From: Bacteroidales bacterium UBA5197
Lineage (GTDB): Bacteria > Bacteroidota > Bacteroidia > Bacteroidales > Lentimicrobiaceae
NCBI GenBank assembly: GCA_002412885.1
Contig: DHVX01000033.1
Span: 1 to 64,000, forward strand
Length of the DNA stretch: 64,000 nucleotides
Reading direction: 5' to 3'
Shown: positions 42,695 through 51,194 of the stretch, piece by piece
Layout of the letters: every line of letters starts with the position of its first letter
Position numbering within the stretch: position 1 is the first letter of the stretch
Notes under the pieces: generated by a model
What the model was told of the DNA's origin: nothing
The model's input: the letters and a program-made list of their open reading frames with translations, nothing else
Database searches by the model: none
Program-made: the position numbers and the translations under genes

Positions 42695-43708
42695 ATGAAA
42701 TTTATCCTGATTGTTTTCTTCCTGATGGCTTTTCTGGTTTCGTGCAAAACGGTTAAACATCAGCGGCCGGATCATTTATCAGGACAGTATGAATCAGTAT
42801 TCCCTGATGATCACGCAAGGCAGCAGTTCAATGAAATGAGCAGATCGGTGATCAGGCTTACTTCCTATGTAAATTATCAACTCAGCATTTTTGAAAACGG
42901 AAGTCAGGTAACACTTGATATTGCTGAGGATACCTCTGTTCTTGCGAAAATACGCGCAAGGTTTAATCGTAACGAGTCTTTCAATGGAACAGCATTTATT
43001 ATCGCACAGGATGACAGTTCACTATTTCTGGTGACCTGTGCACATACTGTGACTTTCCCTGATACAATAATATCATGGGACAACAAGGCTGATAATAATG
43101 GCAATAGATTTTTACTTTCTATAGCCCGAAAATCCTCATCGCTGGTTCAGGCATCATTTCCCGAAAGGGCAATAAGGATGAAAATATTGTGCATCGATGA
43201 AAGTTCTGACCTTGCATTGCTGCAGACCGAAGAAATAACGGGTAATGTCAATCCGCTTTCTGCAGCTCAAAAATTATGCACCACTTTGCAATGGGGCGAT
43301 AGACTCTGGATTGCAGGTTTTCCCACCGGTCGTTTTATGCTGACCACTGGTTTGGCAGGGAAACCCGGCAGTGATGGAATATTTGCCACAGATGCTCCTT
43401 TAAGTGAAGGTTACAGTGGATCGCCGGTTATGGTTTACGATATTGAAGCGAAGAGTTTCGGGCTGGCCGGTGTTGCACGCTCAGTGCCGGCGAAAGCTTT
43501 GTATGTGCTTAAGCCTGAGTTTGAAATTCACGAAGTGCAGTATAATCCGGCTATTCCATATACAGGGCCTGTTTATGCAGCAACGGATTACAGGAGCGTG
43601 GCAGGGGTGTCGCTTATCGTCACTTCCGAAAGGGTAATCTCTCTGATGCAGGAAGCTGGCTTTGCGCTGAAAAATAATATGTGGATAAGGATTGCAGCCG
43701 TGAAATAA
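42695..43708 (+). CDS. Trypsin-like serine protease lipoprotein
   Basis: The 337-residue protein has a signal peptide with lipobox LVSC (lipidated C17). A chymotrypsin-fold triad is visible: H117 in LVTCAHTVT, D172 in ESSDLALL and S241 in EGYSGSPV. The catalytic-serine motif is GYSGSP rather than the usual GxSGGP. There is no PDZ domain, so it is not a typical DegP/HtrA. The frame extends upstream to 42659, but the ATG at 42695 gives the signal peptide. It is likely anchored in the outer membrane, possibly acting on or with the secreted protein encoded just upstream (inference from adjacency only). Confidence 0.8.
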   Translation: MKFILIVFFLMAFLVSCKTVKHQRPDHLSGQYESVFPDDHARQQFNEMSRSVIRLTSYVNYQLSIFENGSQVTLDIAEDTSVLAKIRARFNRNESFNGTAFIIAQDDSSLFLVTCAHTVTFPDTIISWDNKADNNGNRFLLSIARKSSSLVQASFPERAIRMKILCIDESSDLALLQTEEITGNVNPLSAAQKLCTTLQWGDRLWIAGFPTGRFMLTTGLAGKPGSDGIFATDAPLSEGYSGSPVMVYDIEAKSFGLAGVARSVPAKALYVLKPEFEIHEVQYNPAIPYTGPVYAATDYRSVAGVSLIVTSERVISLMQEAGFALKNNMWIRIAAVK

Positions 43709-43735
43709 AGCCTGTTCGATATATTTTCTGTGCTT

Positions 43736-44092
43736 TTAAAGCACAATCTCCTTTGCGGGATCCCAGAACATCTGACGGAAATTCAGAATTTTGTCATTTT
43801 CAATCTCAGCACCTTCATTGATAAGTAGTTGTGCCATCAGATCATGATCTCCAAAATGAAATTTCCCGGTGAGCATTCCATTGCGGTTTACCACGCGGTG
43901 CGCCGGAATTTGGGTAACATTTGAGTGTGAAGCATTCATGGCCCAGCCTACCATGCGCGATGAACCTTTGCTTCCGAGGTAGGATGCTATGGCTCCGTAA
44001 GAGGTGACCCGCCCTTTGGGAATCAGTTTCACCACTTCATAAACCTGTTCAAAAAAGGAAGGCGTTTTGGCCTGCTCTGATTTTGTCGTCAT
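43736..44092 (-). CDS. Alkyltransferase-like protein (MGMT fold, acceptor Cys replaced by Ala)
   Basis: The 118-residue protein has the DNA-binding half of O6-alkylguanine transferase: KGRVTSYGAIASYLG, SSRMVGWAMNAS and the active-site loop. In that loop the usual P-C-H-R reads PAHR (A64), so it cannot accept an alkyl group. This is the pattern of alkyltransferase-like proteins (ATL), which bind O6-alkylguanine and hand it to nucleotide excision repair. It overlaps trmB by 44 bases, and trmB is translated first. Confident as ATL; the repair role is known from other organisms. Confidence 0.88.
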   Translation of the reverse strand: MTTKSEQAKTPSFFEQVYEVVKLIPKGRVTSYGAIASYLGSKGSSRMVGWAMNASHSNVTQIPAHRVVNRNGMLTGKFHFGDHDLMAQLLINEGAEIENDKILNFRQMFWDPAKEIVL

Positions 44093-44750
44093 TGGTTTTT
44101 AGCCTGAACCTCAGATATTTGATGGGAACTCCCTGTGCCAGAAATATCTTTTCGTAGTGCGTTTGGGTAAGCATCACATCTTCGTTGAGGTTGCTGTTGT
44201 ACAGGTCGAAAGTATGCATCAGCAGTGTGTGTCCCTCTGCAGCAATGGTAGAGAGTGTGAATTCGAAAAATTCGAGATTATCGGTTTTCAGATGTATGAT
44301 GCTTCCTGGTTTCAGCAACTTGTCATACCGGTTGAGAAACATTGGCGAAGTAAGTCTTTTTCTTGCTTTTGTGGGCTGAGGATCGGGAAAAGTGATCCAG
44401 ATGCCCGAAATTTCCCGGGGAGAGAATGCATTAAGAATGGAATCTATTCTCATCCTTAGGAAAGCAACATTGTTGTGCCCTTTTTCGAGGGATGTTTTTG
44501 CGCCTCTCCATATTCTGGCGCCTTTTATGTCAACACCAATATAATTGTTACCGGGATATTGTCCCGAGAGTGCAACTGTATATTCACCTTTGCCACAGCC
44601 CAGTTCAAGAATGATGGGATTGTTATTTCCGAAAAATTCCTCCCATCGTCCTTTCAGTTTGAATCCGGATTGCAATTCATCGAATCCGGGCTGAAAAAGA
44701 TGTGGGAAAGTCTCATTTTCAGCAAAACGCGCTAACTTATTTTTTGTCAA
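44049..44750 (-). CDS. trmB: tRNA (guanine-46-N7)-methyltransferase
   Basis: The enzyme makes m7G46 in the variable loop of tRNAs. The 233-residue protein has the SAM loop LELGCGKGEYTVAL, the conserved GVDIKGARIWRGAK, NVAFLRMRID, ITFPDPQPTKARKRLTSPMFLNRY and KTDNLEFFEF. The start codon is TTG at 44750; there is no in-frame ATG near, and an upstream stop two codons before excludes longer forms. The encoded MTKNKLARFAENETF is the usual start for this phylum. The 3' end overlaps the ATL gene, implying coupled translation. Confidence 0.94.
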   Translation of the reverse strand: MTKNKLARFAENETFPHLFQPGFDELQSGFKLKGRWEEFFGNNNPIILELGCGKGEYTVALSGQYPGNNYIGVDIKGARIWRGAKTSLEKGHNNVAFLRMRIDSILNAFSPREISGIWITFPDPQPTKARKRLTSPMFLNRYDKLLKPGSIIHLKTDNLEFFEFTLSTIAAEGHTLLMHTFDLYNSNLNEDVMLTQTHYEKIFLAQGVPIKYLRFRLKTNDDKIRAGQNAFLF

Positions 44751-44794
44751 AGCTGATCAATAATCTGGTGAGTAACTATGATGGATTACTGCTG

Positions 44795-44802
44795 CAAAAT
44801 TA
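44795..44802 (-). promoter_or_regulatory. Putative -7 box of the trmB-ATL pair
   Basis: TAATTTTG on the minus strand fits TAnnTTTG, 44 bases before the TTG start. TTTG is 24 bases upstream. Confidence 0.4.
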
Positions 44803-44838
44803 TGAAAATGTGGATTTTATTTCCTGCAAAGGCAAAGT

Positions 44839-45816
44839 TTACCTTAAAGTCAATAACCATGCACCCGGGAAATCGCCTTTACGCATTTCTTCGGTTTTCT
44901 GAAGTGCAATTTCCATTTCTGAAAATCCTTCAATGCTCACCCTGAATAGTCCGTTTCGGTTCTGTCCGGCTATGGATGCATCGTAGCCTTTTGCTTTAAG
45001 GGATTCAACGAGTTTGTCGGCATTTTCCTTTACTCCGAAAGCTCCGGCAATAATAAAGTAGTTGTTTTCAACCTTTACGGCTTCTGGAGTGGCTATGACT
45101 TCAGCTTCTTTGACGGTCTCAGGAACAATAACTTCTGCATTATTTTCAGCAGCAGGAATATTAACCGCAAACGGAGTAGCAGTTTTTGTTGAGGACGATT
45201 CAGCCGGTGAAGGAATTACCGAAGCAACATTGTGATATAGGTTGGTTACTTTGTTGGTATTGAACGCGCTCCAGAACGAAAGTGCTGCCAGTGGCAGTAA
45301 AACAACTGCCCATTTAAGCGACGAAGGTAATTTTCTTGCCGATGAAACGGCATTGGTGCGAATCCGCTTTTCGCTTGATTTTTTTAGCGTTCCAAGCTTC
45401 TGAATAGGCAATGAAGAAAATGAGGTAAGACCAAAAGCATCATCCAGCAAATTGATATTGCTTTCAGGAATAAATTGCAGATTATTTTCTTTGTCGCTGA
45501 AAATAAGCCCGATACCCTGAATTATGACTTTTTCGCTTTTATTGAGGATGTTAACCCATTCAACCGATAGTTTTTCGATAGCAGCAACAGCTTCAGCATA
45601 GGTGATATCAAGTGACCTCACAAGATGATTTGCCAGAATGCCATCATTGTTGCGCAGCCTTGCATTGAATGCCACCTGCCGTGAAGGAGGTGTAAATACA
45701 TGGGTTACCGGATTTATACCAGCCGGAATGTAATTGGTGATAAAGCCTCCGAAACCCGGCACAATCACGCAATCCTGTTCGGCTAAAAGACCGCTTAAAT
45801 GCTTTTCAATGTTCAT
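44839..45816 (-). CDS. HU-CCDC81-domain and SPOR-domain membrane protein
   Basis: The 325-residue protein starts with two HU-like domains of the CCDC81 type (about residues 1-125; VIVPGFGGFITNY, RLRNNDGILANHLV), has one membrane segment at about 188-205, a variable linker, and ends with a SPOR domain (about 250-325; FIIAGAFGVKENADKLVESLKAKGYDA). SPOR binds denuded peptidoglycan at division sites. The topology places the HU part in the cytoplasm and SPOR in the periplasm. A link between nucleoid and septum is an attractive inference but is unproven. It lies downstream of kdsB in the same direction. Confidence 0.88.
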   Translation of the reverse strand: MNIEKHLSGLLAEQDCVIVPGFGGFITNYIPAGINPVTHVFTPPSRQVAFNARLRNNDGILANHLVRSLDITYAEAVAAIEKLSVEWVNILNKSEKVIIQGIGLIFSDKENNLQFIPESNINLLDDAFGLTSFSSLPIQKLGTLKKSSEKRIRTNAVSSARKLPSSLKWAVVLLPLAALSFWSAFNTNKVTNLYHNVASVIPSPAESSSTKTATPFAVNIPAAENNAEVIVPETVKEAEVIATPEAVKVENNYFIIAGAFGVKENADKLVESLKAKGYDASIAGQNRNGLFRVSIEGFSEMEIALQKTEEMRKGDFPGAWLLTLR

Positions 45817-45941
45817 ATTTTGTACTTACTTCACGTGAAAACAACTTTGCCAGAGGGTTTAAAAACTCTTAATCAGTGTATTATTGTTTTTTGTGACATT
45901 TATCCTTGAACCTGCTAAGGTAAGGTGTTGTCTGTGTTTTT

Positions 45942-46709
45942 TCAAGAAATGTTGGTAAGTTTTAATAAGTCTTCGGGCGAATCAATTCCAATGGTTTCAA
46001 AATCAGTAATATCGGTGTGAATCTGGTAGCCATTCCAAAGCCAGCGCAACTGTTCCAGCGATTCGGCGGTTTCGGGCGGGGCAGGAGGGAGTGCGGCTAA
46101 TTTTTTAAGCACTTCGGTGCGGTATGCATAAATGCCGATGTGCTTGTAAAAAGTAAATGATGTAATCCATTCTTCAATTGCTTTCCCACGGATATGCGGG
46201 ATGGGCGATCGGCTGAAAAGCAAAGCGCGCCCGTCTTTGTCGGTCATCACTTTCACCACATTCGGGTTAAACAGATCTTCTGATTTGTCAATGGATTTTA
46301 TCAGCGTAGCAATGTTGGTTTCTGCCTGACTGAATAGTCTGATCACTTTTTCAATCTGCTCAGGTCTGATAAAGGGTTCATCGCCCTGAATGTTAACTGC
46401 TATATGAAAGTGTTCATTTCTTTTTTCCAGGATTTCTATGGTTTCGGCTATTCGATCGGTTCCGCTGGGATGGTGACTGCTGGTCATAACTGATTTTCCT
46501 CCGAAAGCTTCAACATGCGAAGCAATTCTTTCATCATCAGTTGCAACAACCACGGTTTGCAGCAGTTTGCAAAGCGAAGCCTGCCGGTAAACCCGTTCGA
46601 TCATGCTAATGCCGTCAATCTCAACCAATGGCTTTCCCGGAAAACGGGTAGAGGCATAGCGTGCGGGAATAATCCCGGCAACCCTCAGTCCGGTTTTAGA
46701 AAAGTCCAT
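45942..46709 (-). CDS. kdsB: 3-deoxy-D-manno-octulosonate (KDO) cytidylyltransferase
   Basis: The enzyme activates KDO with CTP to give CMP-KDO for lipopolysaccharide inner core synthesis. The 255-residue form has IPARYASTRFPGKPLVEI at the N-terminus, VVATDDERI, MTSSHHPSGTDRIAE, NIQGDEPFI and HIGIYAYR, all diagnostic. It begins inside the end of the deoxynucleoside kinase gene, a 14-base overlap, so the ATG at 46709 is preferred over an upstream one at 46733. Presence of kdsB supports a Gram-negative outer membrane with KDO-containing lipopolysaccharide. Confidence 0.95.
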   Translation of the reverse strand: MDFSKTGLRVAGIIPARYASTRFPGKPLVEIDGISMIERVYRQASLCKLLQTVVVATDDERIASHVEAFGGKSVMTSSHHPSGTDRIAETIEILEKRNEHFHIAVNIQGDEPFIRPEQIEKVIRLFSQAETNIATLIKSIDKSEDLFNPNVVKVMTDKDGRALLFSRSPIPHIRGKAIEEWITSFTFYKHIGIYAYRTEVLKKLAALPPAPPETAESLEQLRWLWNGYQIHTDITDFETIGIDSPEDLLKLTNIS

Positions 46710-47310
46710 TAATTTCAGCATTAATTTTGTCAATTACCACCGCAAGGTCTTCAGGTCTCTCCGAGAAATTGAGGTTATCAACTTCCACGATGAGCAGATT
46801 ACCCAATTTGTAGCCTCCTATCCAGGCTTCATAGCGATCGTTAAGACTTTTCAGGTAGTCGAGACGGATTGAGTTTTCGTAGTCTCTTCCACGCTTCTGA
46901 ATCTGACTGACGAGGGTTGGAACGCTTGCCCTGAGATAAATCAGCAAATCGGGTGGTTTCACAAAAGTACTCATCAGTTCAAAAAGTGAAGAGTAATTCT
47001 GAAAATCGCGGGTTGTCATCAGGTTCATGGTGTGAAGGTTGGGCGCAAAGATGTATGCATCTTCATATATTGTCCGGTCCTGAACTACGGTTTTGCCACT
47101 GCTGCGGATATCAATAATCTGCCTGAACCTGCTGTTGAGAAAATACACCTGCAGATTGAATGACCAGCGCTGCATATCTTCATAGAAACTGGGAAGGTAG
47201 GGGTTTGTTTCTACATCTTCAAAATGGGGGTCCCAGCTAAAGTGTTTGGCCAGCAATCCGCAAAGGGTGGTTTTTCCGGATCCGATATTTCCGGCAATGG
47301 CTATGTGCAT
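46696..47310 (-). CDS. Deoxynucleoside kinase
   Basis: The 204-residue protein belongs to the dCK/dGK/thymidine-kinase-2-like family, phosphorylating deoxynucleosides in salvage. It has Walker A AGNIGSGKTT, the QDRTIYEDAYIF segment (the family's ERS/DRS-type motif with arginine and glutamate for base recognition), and the lid-like IQKRGRDYENSI. Substrate specificity (purine or pyrimidine) cannot be told. It overlaps kdsB by 14 bases and is downstream of the GH3-auxin-family gene by 33 bases. Confidence 0.92.
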   Translation of the reverse strand: MHIAIAGNIGSGKTTLCGLLAKHFSWDPHFEDVETNPYLPSFYEDMQRWSFNLQVYFLNSRFRQIIDIRSSGKTVVQDRTIYEDAYIFAPNLHTMNLMTTRDFQNYSSLFELMSTFVKPPDLLIYLRASVPTLVSQIQKRGRDYENSIRLDYLKSLNDRYEAWIGGYKLGNLLIVEVDNLNFSERPEDLAVVIDKINAEINGLF

Positions 47311-47343
47311 TTGGAGTTTATTTAGGGTTGAAAAATAAGTTTT

Positions 47344-48861
47344 TTAATCTTTTATTCCGGTGATTGACAGGATTTCGTCGATGTATTTACGGTCATTGGC
47401 AAGTCGTGGCACCTTGAATTGTCCGCCGAGTCTGTTTTTTTGCTTCATCCAGTTATAAAATGTACCGATTGGCAAAGGTCTTACAATGGGTTCGGCAAGT
47501 ATCATGTTGTGATATCGCTTGGCTTCGTAATCCGAGTTAAGTGCTTTGAGCGCATTGTCGAATACTTCAATAAAGTATCCCATATCCTGGGGAAGTTTTT
47601 CAAATTCAATGAGCCATTCATGTGCACCGCTGCCAGCTTCGCTGAAATACACGGGTGCAGCAGTATATTCGTTGAGTATAGCACCGGTTTTAATACAGGC
47701 ACTTTCAAGGGCATTTTGTGCATTGTCGATGATAAGCTCTTCCCCAAAGGCATTGATAAAGTTGCGTGTACGGCCTGTTATTCTGATACGGTAAGGATCT
47801 GTACAGGTAAATGTAACTGTATCGCCGATTTTATAGCGCCACAGCCCGGCATTGGTGCTGATGAGGATGGCATAGTTTGTTCCGGTTACTACCTGCTCCA
47901 GAGTTACCGGTCGGGTCTCCTGCTGATCATGCTCATTCATGGGAATGAATTCATAGAAAATCCCATAATCAAGCATTAATAGCATGTCATCTGCCCCGTT
48001 TCTGTCCTGAATGCCGAAAAATCCTTCCGATGCATTGTAGGTTTCCAGATAGTTCATCGGGCCGTCAATAAGCTTGTGGAATTGATTTCGGTAGGGGGTA
48101 AAGCTCACTCCTCCATGAACAAAAAGCTCGAGATTGGGCCATACTTCCCTGATGTTCGATTTGCCGGTTATTTCAAGTATCCGCTTAAGCAGTAGCATTG
48201 TCCATGAAGGAACACCGGTAATATTGGTTACATCTTCTTTGCTGGTAATGCGTGCTATTTTTTCTATTTTTTCTTCCCATTCGCTCATTAGTGCAATGGA
48301 GAGTTCAGGTGTGCGGATCAGTTCAACCCATGCCGGAAGGTTCTCCATAAGTATTGCAGAAACATCTCCAACGAAAGTTCCTGTATCGCGGTTGTCGCTG
48401 AAGTGTGAGCCTCCCATGCCCAGTAGCTTGCCTGAGAAAATGTGTGTATCGGGATTGTTGTTGCAATAGATGGACAGAAGATCTTTCCCTCCTTTTATAT
48501 GACACTCATCAAGCGCTTCTTCACTAACCGGAATAAACTTGCTTTTGTCGCTGGTGGTGCCCGATGATTTTGCAAACCATTTAATATCAGAGTTCCACAA
48601 AAGATTTTGTTCGCCTTTTCTTAGCCTGTCAATGTATGGTTTCAGATCATCATATTCATTTATTGGTACTCTTTCGGCAAAAGTACTGTAGTGCTCAATC
48701 TCAGAATAACCATATTTTTTCCCCCATTCTGTGCCACGTGCCGATAGCATCAGTTTCCTGAACCATTCTTCCTGCACATCGTGTGGATATTTCATAAAAA
48801 GTTCAATCTGATGCATTCGCTTCTTCATGAACCAGGAAATCAGGGAGTTTATTAGGGTCAT
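47344..48861 (-). CDS. GH3-auxin-family acyl-adenylate-forming enzyme (bacterial)
   Basis: The 505-residue protein is a bacterial member of the family named after plant GH3 auxin-responsive proteins, which couple carboxylates to amino acids via acyl-adenylates. Motifs include KSSGTTSDKSKFIPVS (ATP-binding P-loop-like, SSGTTS), VHGGVSFTPYRNQF, YNASEGFFG and WRYKIGDTVTF. Note that this GH3 is unrelated to glycoside hydrolase family 3 encoded later. Substrate in bacteria is unknown. It likely leads an operon with the deoxynucleoside kinase, kdsB and the HU-SPOR gene. Confidence 0.9.
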   Translation of the reverse strand: MTLINSLISWFMKKRMHQIELFMKYPHDVQEEWFRKLMLSARGTEWGKKYGYSEIEHYSTFAERVPINEYDDLKPYIDRLRKGEQNLLWNSDIKWFAKSSGTTSDKSKFIPVSEEALDECHIKGGKDLLSIYCNNNPDTHIFSGKLLGMGGSHFSDNRDTGTFVGDVSAILMENLPAWVELIRTPELSIALMSEWEEKIEKIARITSKEDVTNITGVPSWTMLLLKRILEITGKSNIREVWPNLELFVHGGVSFTPYRNQFHKLIDGPMNYLETYNASEGFFGIQDRNGADDMLLMLDYGIFYEFIPMNEHDQQETRPVTLEQVVTGTNYAILISTNAGLWRYKIGDTVTFTCTDPYRIRITGRTRNFINAFGEELIIDNAQNALESACIKTGAILNEYTAAPVYFSEAGSGAHEWLIEFEKLPQDMGYFIEVFDNALKALNSDYEAKRYHNMILAEPIVRPLPIGTFYNWMKQKNRLGGQFKVPRLANDRKYIDEILSITGIKD

Positions 48862-48882
48862 TTGGTCAATTTATTATATCTA

Positions 48883-48890
48883 CAAAAATA
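48883..48890 (-). promoter_or_regulatory. Putative -7 box of the GH3-auxin-family gene
   Basis: TATTTTTG fits TAnnTTTG, 22 bases before the ATG at 48861. The divergent gap to ispE (334 bases) otherwise holds only the ispE promoter. Confidence 0.4.
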
Positions 48891-49131
48891 GGGGTTTAAT
48901 CCGGAAACCCACACACCTATTCCGGATGAATGTGCCGTTTTTTTTTATATAATTATCATTTTTTCCGTTTTCGGGGATTTAAGTTATTGCAGGTGGTGTT
49001 AATGTTTTGTTAAAGCAGATATGTTGCTTAAAAATGCTAGCTTCGGTTGTTTAATAATTAATAGTGGTTTTGAAATGCAGTAAATGAGCTCATTGAACGT
49101 TTTGTCGTCTTCTAAAGGTTTTTAAATAGAA

Positions 49132-49164
49132 TTTGTGAACTGCCGGGTATTGAATGTATATTTG
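49132..49164 (+). promoter_or_regulatory. Bacteroidota-type promoter of ispE
   Basis: TTTG (49132-49135) and TATATTTG (49157-49164) are 21 bases apart, a near-ideal match. It lies within the longer ispE frame beginning at 49154 and so fixes the real start at the ATG at 49196. Confidence 0.65.
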
Positions 49165-49195
49165 CATAGCCGGTTTCACCATTGACCGCAATTTT

Positions 49196-50011
49196 ATGAT
49201 CGTATTCCCGAATGCAAAAATTAATCTGGGCCTGAGGGTTATCCGGAAAAGAACTGATGGTTACCATGATATTGAAACCATCATGTATCCCATCGGATTG
49301 TCAGATGCACTGGAAATTGTTCCAGCTGCTGACGGGCTATTTGGGTTTTCGGCAACCGGAATTATTGTTGAAGGTGATGCAGAAGATAATCTGTGTGTTA
49401 AGGCTTTTCGTTTGATGCAGTTGAAATATGGATTGCCCGACGTTAAAATTCACTTACACAAAGTTATTCCTACCGGTGCAGGGCTGGGAGGTGGCTCTTC
49501 GGATGCTGCTTTTGCATTGAAAGTGCTTCGCAGGATTTTTACCATCAAAAATTGTAACGACAGTTTGCGTCAGATGGCGATTCAGCTTGGAAGTGATTGC
49601 AGTGTTTTTGTGGATAATGTTCCGGCACTTGCCCATGGAAGGGGTGAGGAGTTAATGAAGTTGTCAATCACATTGAAAGGCTATTATCTGCTTCTGGTTA
49701 AGCCTGAAATTGAGGTTTCTACACCTTGGGCATACAGCAAAATCATTCCATCGGGCATTACATTGCCTACCGCGAATGAGATTCCTTCAGATGTTAATAG
49801 ATGGCAGTCATTGCTTAGTAATGATTTTGAGTCGGTTGTAATGGATGAATATCCACAGATCAGACAGATCAAAAACAGAATGCTTGAGATGGGAGCGGTT
49901 TATTCCGCAATGAGTGGAAGCGGTTCCGCGGTTTTTGGATTGTTCAACACCCAGCCTGAGATACAGGGTGATGAATTTAAAAATATGTTTATCTGGACAC
50001 AGGAATTGTAG
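49196..50011 (+). CDS. ispE: 4-diphosphocytidyl-2-C-methyl-D-erythritol kinase
   Basis: This is the fourth-stage kinase of the non-mevalonate (MEP) isoprenoid pathway. The 271-residue protein has the N-terminal FPNAKINLGLRVIRKRTDGYHDIET block, the GHMP ATP loop PTGAGLGGGSSDAAFALK, GSDCSVFVDN with the catalytic Asp region and AMSGSGSAVFGLF near the C-terminus. The ATG at 49196 is chosen because it starts the conserved region and a promoter lies over the alternative start. Confidence 0.94.
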   Translation: MIVFPNAKINLGLRVIRKRTDGYHDIETIMYPIGLSDALEIVPAADGLFGFSATGIIVEGDAEDNLCVKAFRLMQLKYGLPDVKIHLHKVIPTGAGLGGGSSDAAFALKVLRRIFTIKNCNDSLRQMAIQLGSDCSVFVDNVPALAHGRGEELMKLSITLKGYYLLLVKPEIEVSTPWAYSKIIPSGITLPTANEIPSDVNRWQSLLSNDFESVVMDEYPQIRQIKNRMLEMGAVYSAMSGSGSAVFGLFNTQPEIQGDEFKNMFIWTQEL

Positions 50012-50069
50012 TTTAATCAGTGATTTTGCAGAATAGGAGTGATGCGTTATTTTTTATATAAATGATGCC

Positions 50070-51146
50070 TTATTTAGGAGCAATTTTCAATAGCCAGAGT
50101 GCAAGAATCCCAAATATAAAGTTAGGAATCCACACAGCAATAACAGCCGGCAGATTGCCAAAAGTTGCAAAAACAGTTGTTACCTGCATAAACAGGATAA
50201 AGGCAAAGCAAATTGTTATACCAATGCCCAGATTAAATCCCAGTCCTCCCCTTACTTTCCGGCTCGAAAGAGAAACCCCGATAAGTGTAAGCACAATGGT
50301 TGCAAAAGGAAATGCGATTCTTTTGTGTTTTTCAATTTGAAATGTCGTCAGGTTTCCCGATCCGCGTAACTTCTCCATATCGATAAAATCGCGCAGTTCG
50401 CGATAATTCATATACATTGCATCATCAACATCAACGGCAAAATCACCCGGACTGATATTGAGCAGGGTATCCATTTTTACTCCCCGGGTAAGTACTTCTC
50501 CTTGTTTGCCGATTTCTCGTTTGATCCAGTTTTCAATTGCCCAAAGCCCTGTAATGCTGTCCCATTTCAGGTAATCACCCGAAAGTTTCTCTACCATTCC
50601 GCTGTCGCTGAATTTCTCAAGAGAGAACCGGAATCCTGTATTCTTTTTGACATCAAAACTTTCAATATATGCAAATACACCGGGACTTATCTGCATGTGG
50701 ATATTTGATTCGTTGCTTCTTTTCTGACTTTTCAGATAATTCTTCTGAAAGTTCTGCATGTTTTTGCTGGTTTCAGGAATTACGAAATTAGTGAGTCCGA
50801 ACGACATCAGCGCAAGAAAAAGTGAGGCAAGCAGGTAAGGTCTTAACAAACGGCTGAAGCTGACTCCACTGTTGAGAATGGCAATAATTTCGGTATTTGC
50901 AGCCATTTTTGATGTGAAGAAAATTACCGAAATAAATGTGAAGAGTGCGCTGAAAAGATTAATGAAGTAAGGGATGAAATTGGCGTAATACTGAAAAACA
51001 ATAGCGCTCAAAGGAGGCTTTTTTTCCAAAAAATCATCAATCTTCTCTGAAATGTCGAAAATGATGATTACAACCGCAAGCAAAGCAATGGCATAGAAAA
51101 AAGTGCCGAGGAATTTACGAATGATGTAAAGGTCGAGTTTTTTCAT
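50070..51146 (-). CDS. LptF/LptG-family lipopolysaccharide export permease
   Basis: The 358-residue protein has an N-terminal pair of membrane helices around IIRKFLGTFFYAIALLAVVIIIFDI, a periplasmic beta-jellyroll (about residues 110-265), and three or four C-terminal helices, as in LptF and LptG. The partner permease is not adjacent, and which of the two it is cannot be decided. It lies 48 bases downstream of tgt, a gene order found in many members of the phylum. It moves lipopolysaccharide from the inner membrane to the Lpt bridge. Confidence 0.93.
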   Translation of the reverse strand: MKKLDLYIIRKFLGTFFYAIALLAVVIIIFDISEKIDDFLEKKPPLSAIVFQYYANFIPYFINLFSALFTFISVIFFTSKMAANTEIIAILNSGVSFSRLLRPYLLASLFLALMSFGLTNFVIPETSKNMQNFQKNYLKSQKRSNESNIHMQISPGVFAYIESFDVKKNTGFRFSLEKFSDSGMVEKLSGDYLKWDSITGLWAIENWIKREIGKQGEVLTRGVKMDTLLNISPGDFAVDVDDAMYMNYRELRDFIDMEKLRGSGNLTTFQIEKHKRIAFPFATIVLTLIGVSLSSRKVRGGLGFNLGIGITICFAFILFMQVTTVFATFGNLPAVIAVWIPNFIFGILALWLLKIAPK

Positions 51147-51194
51147 GCAATTTCTCTGTAACCGTTGATTGTTAACGATGTTAAGCCGTGAATA

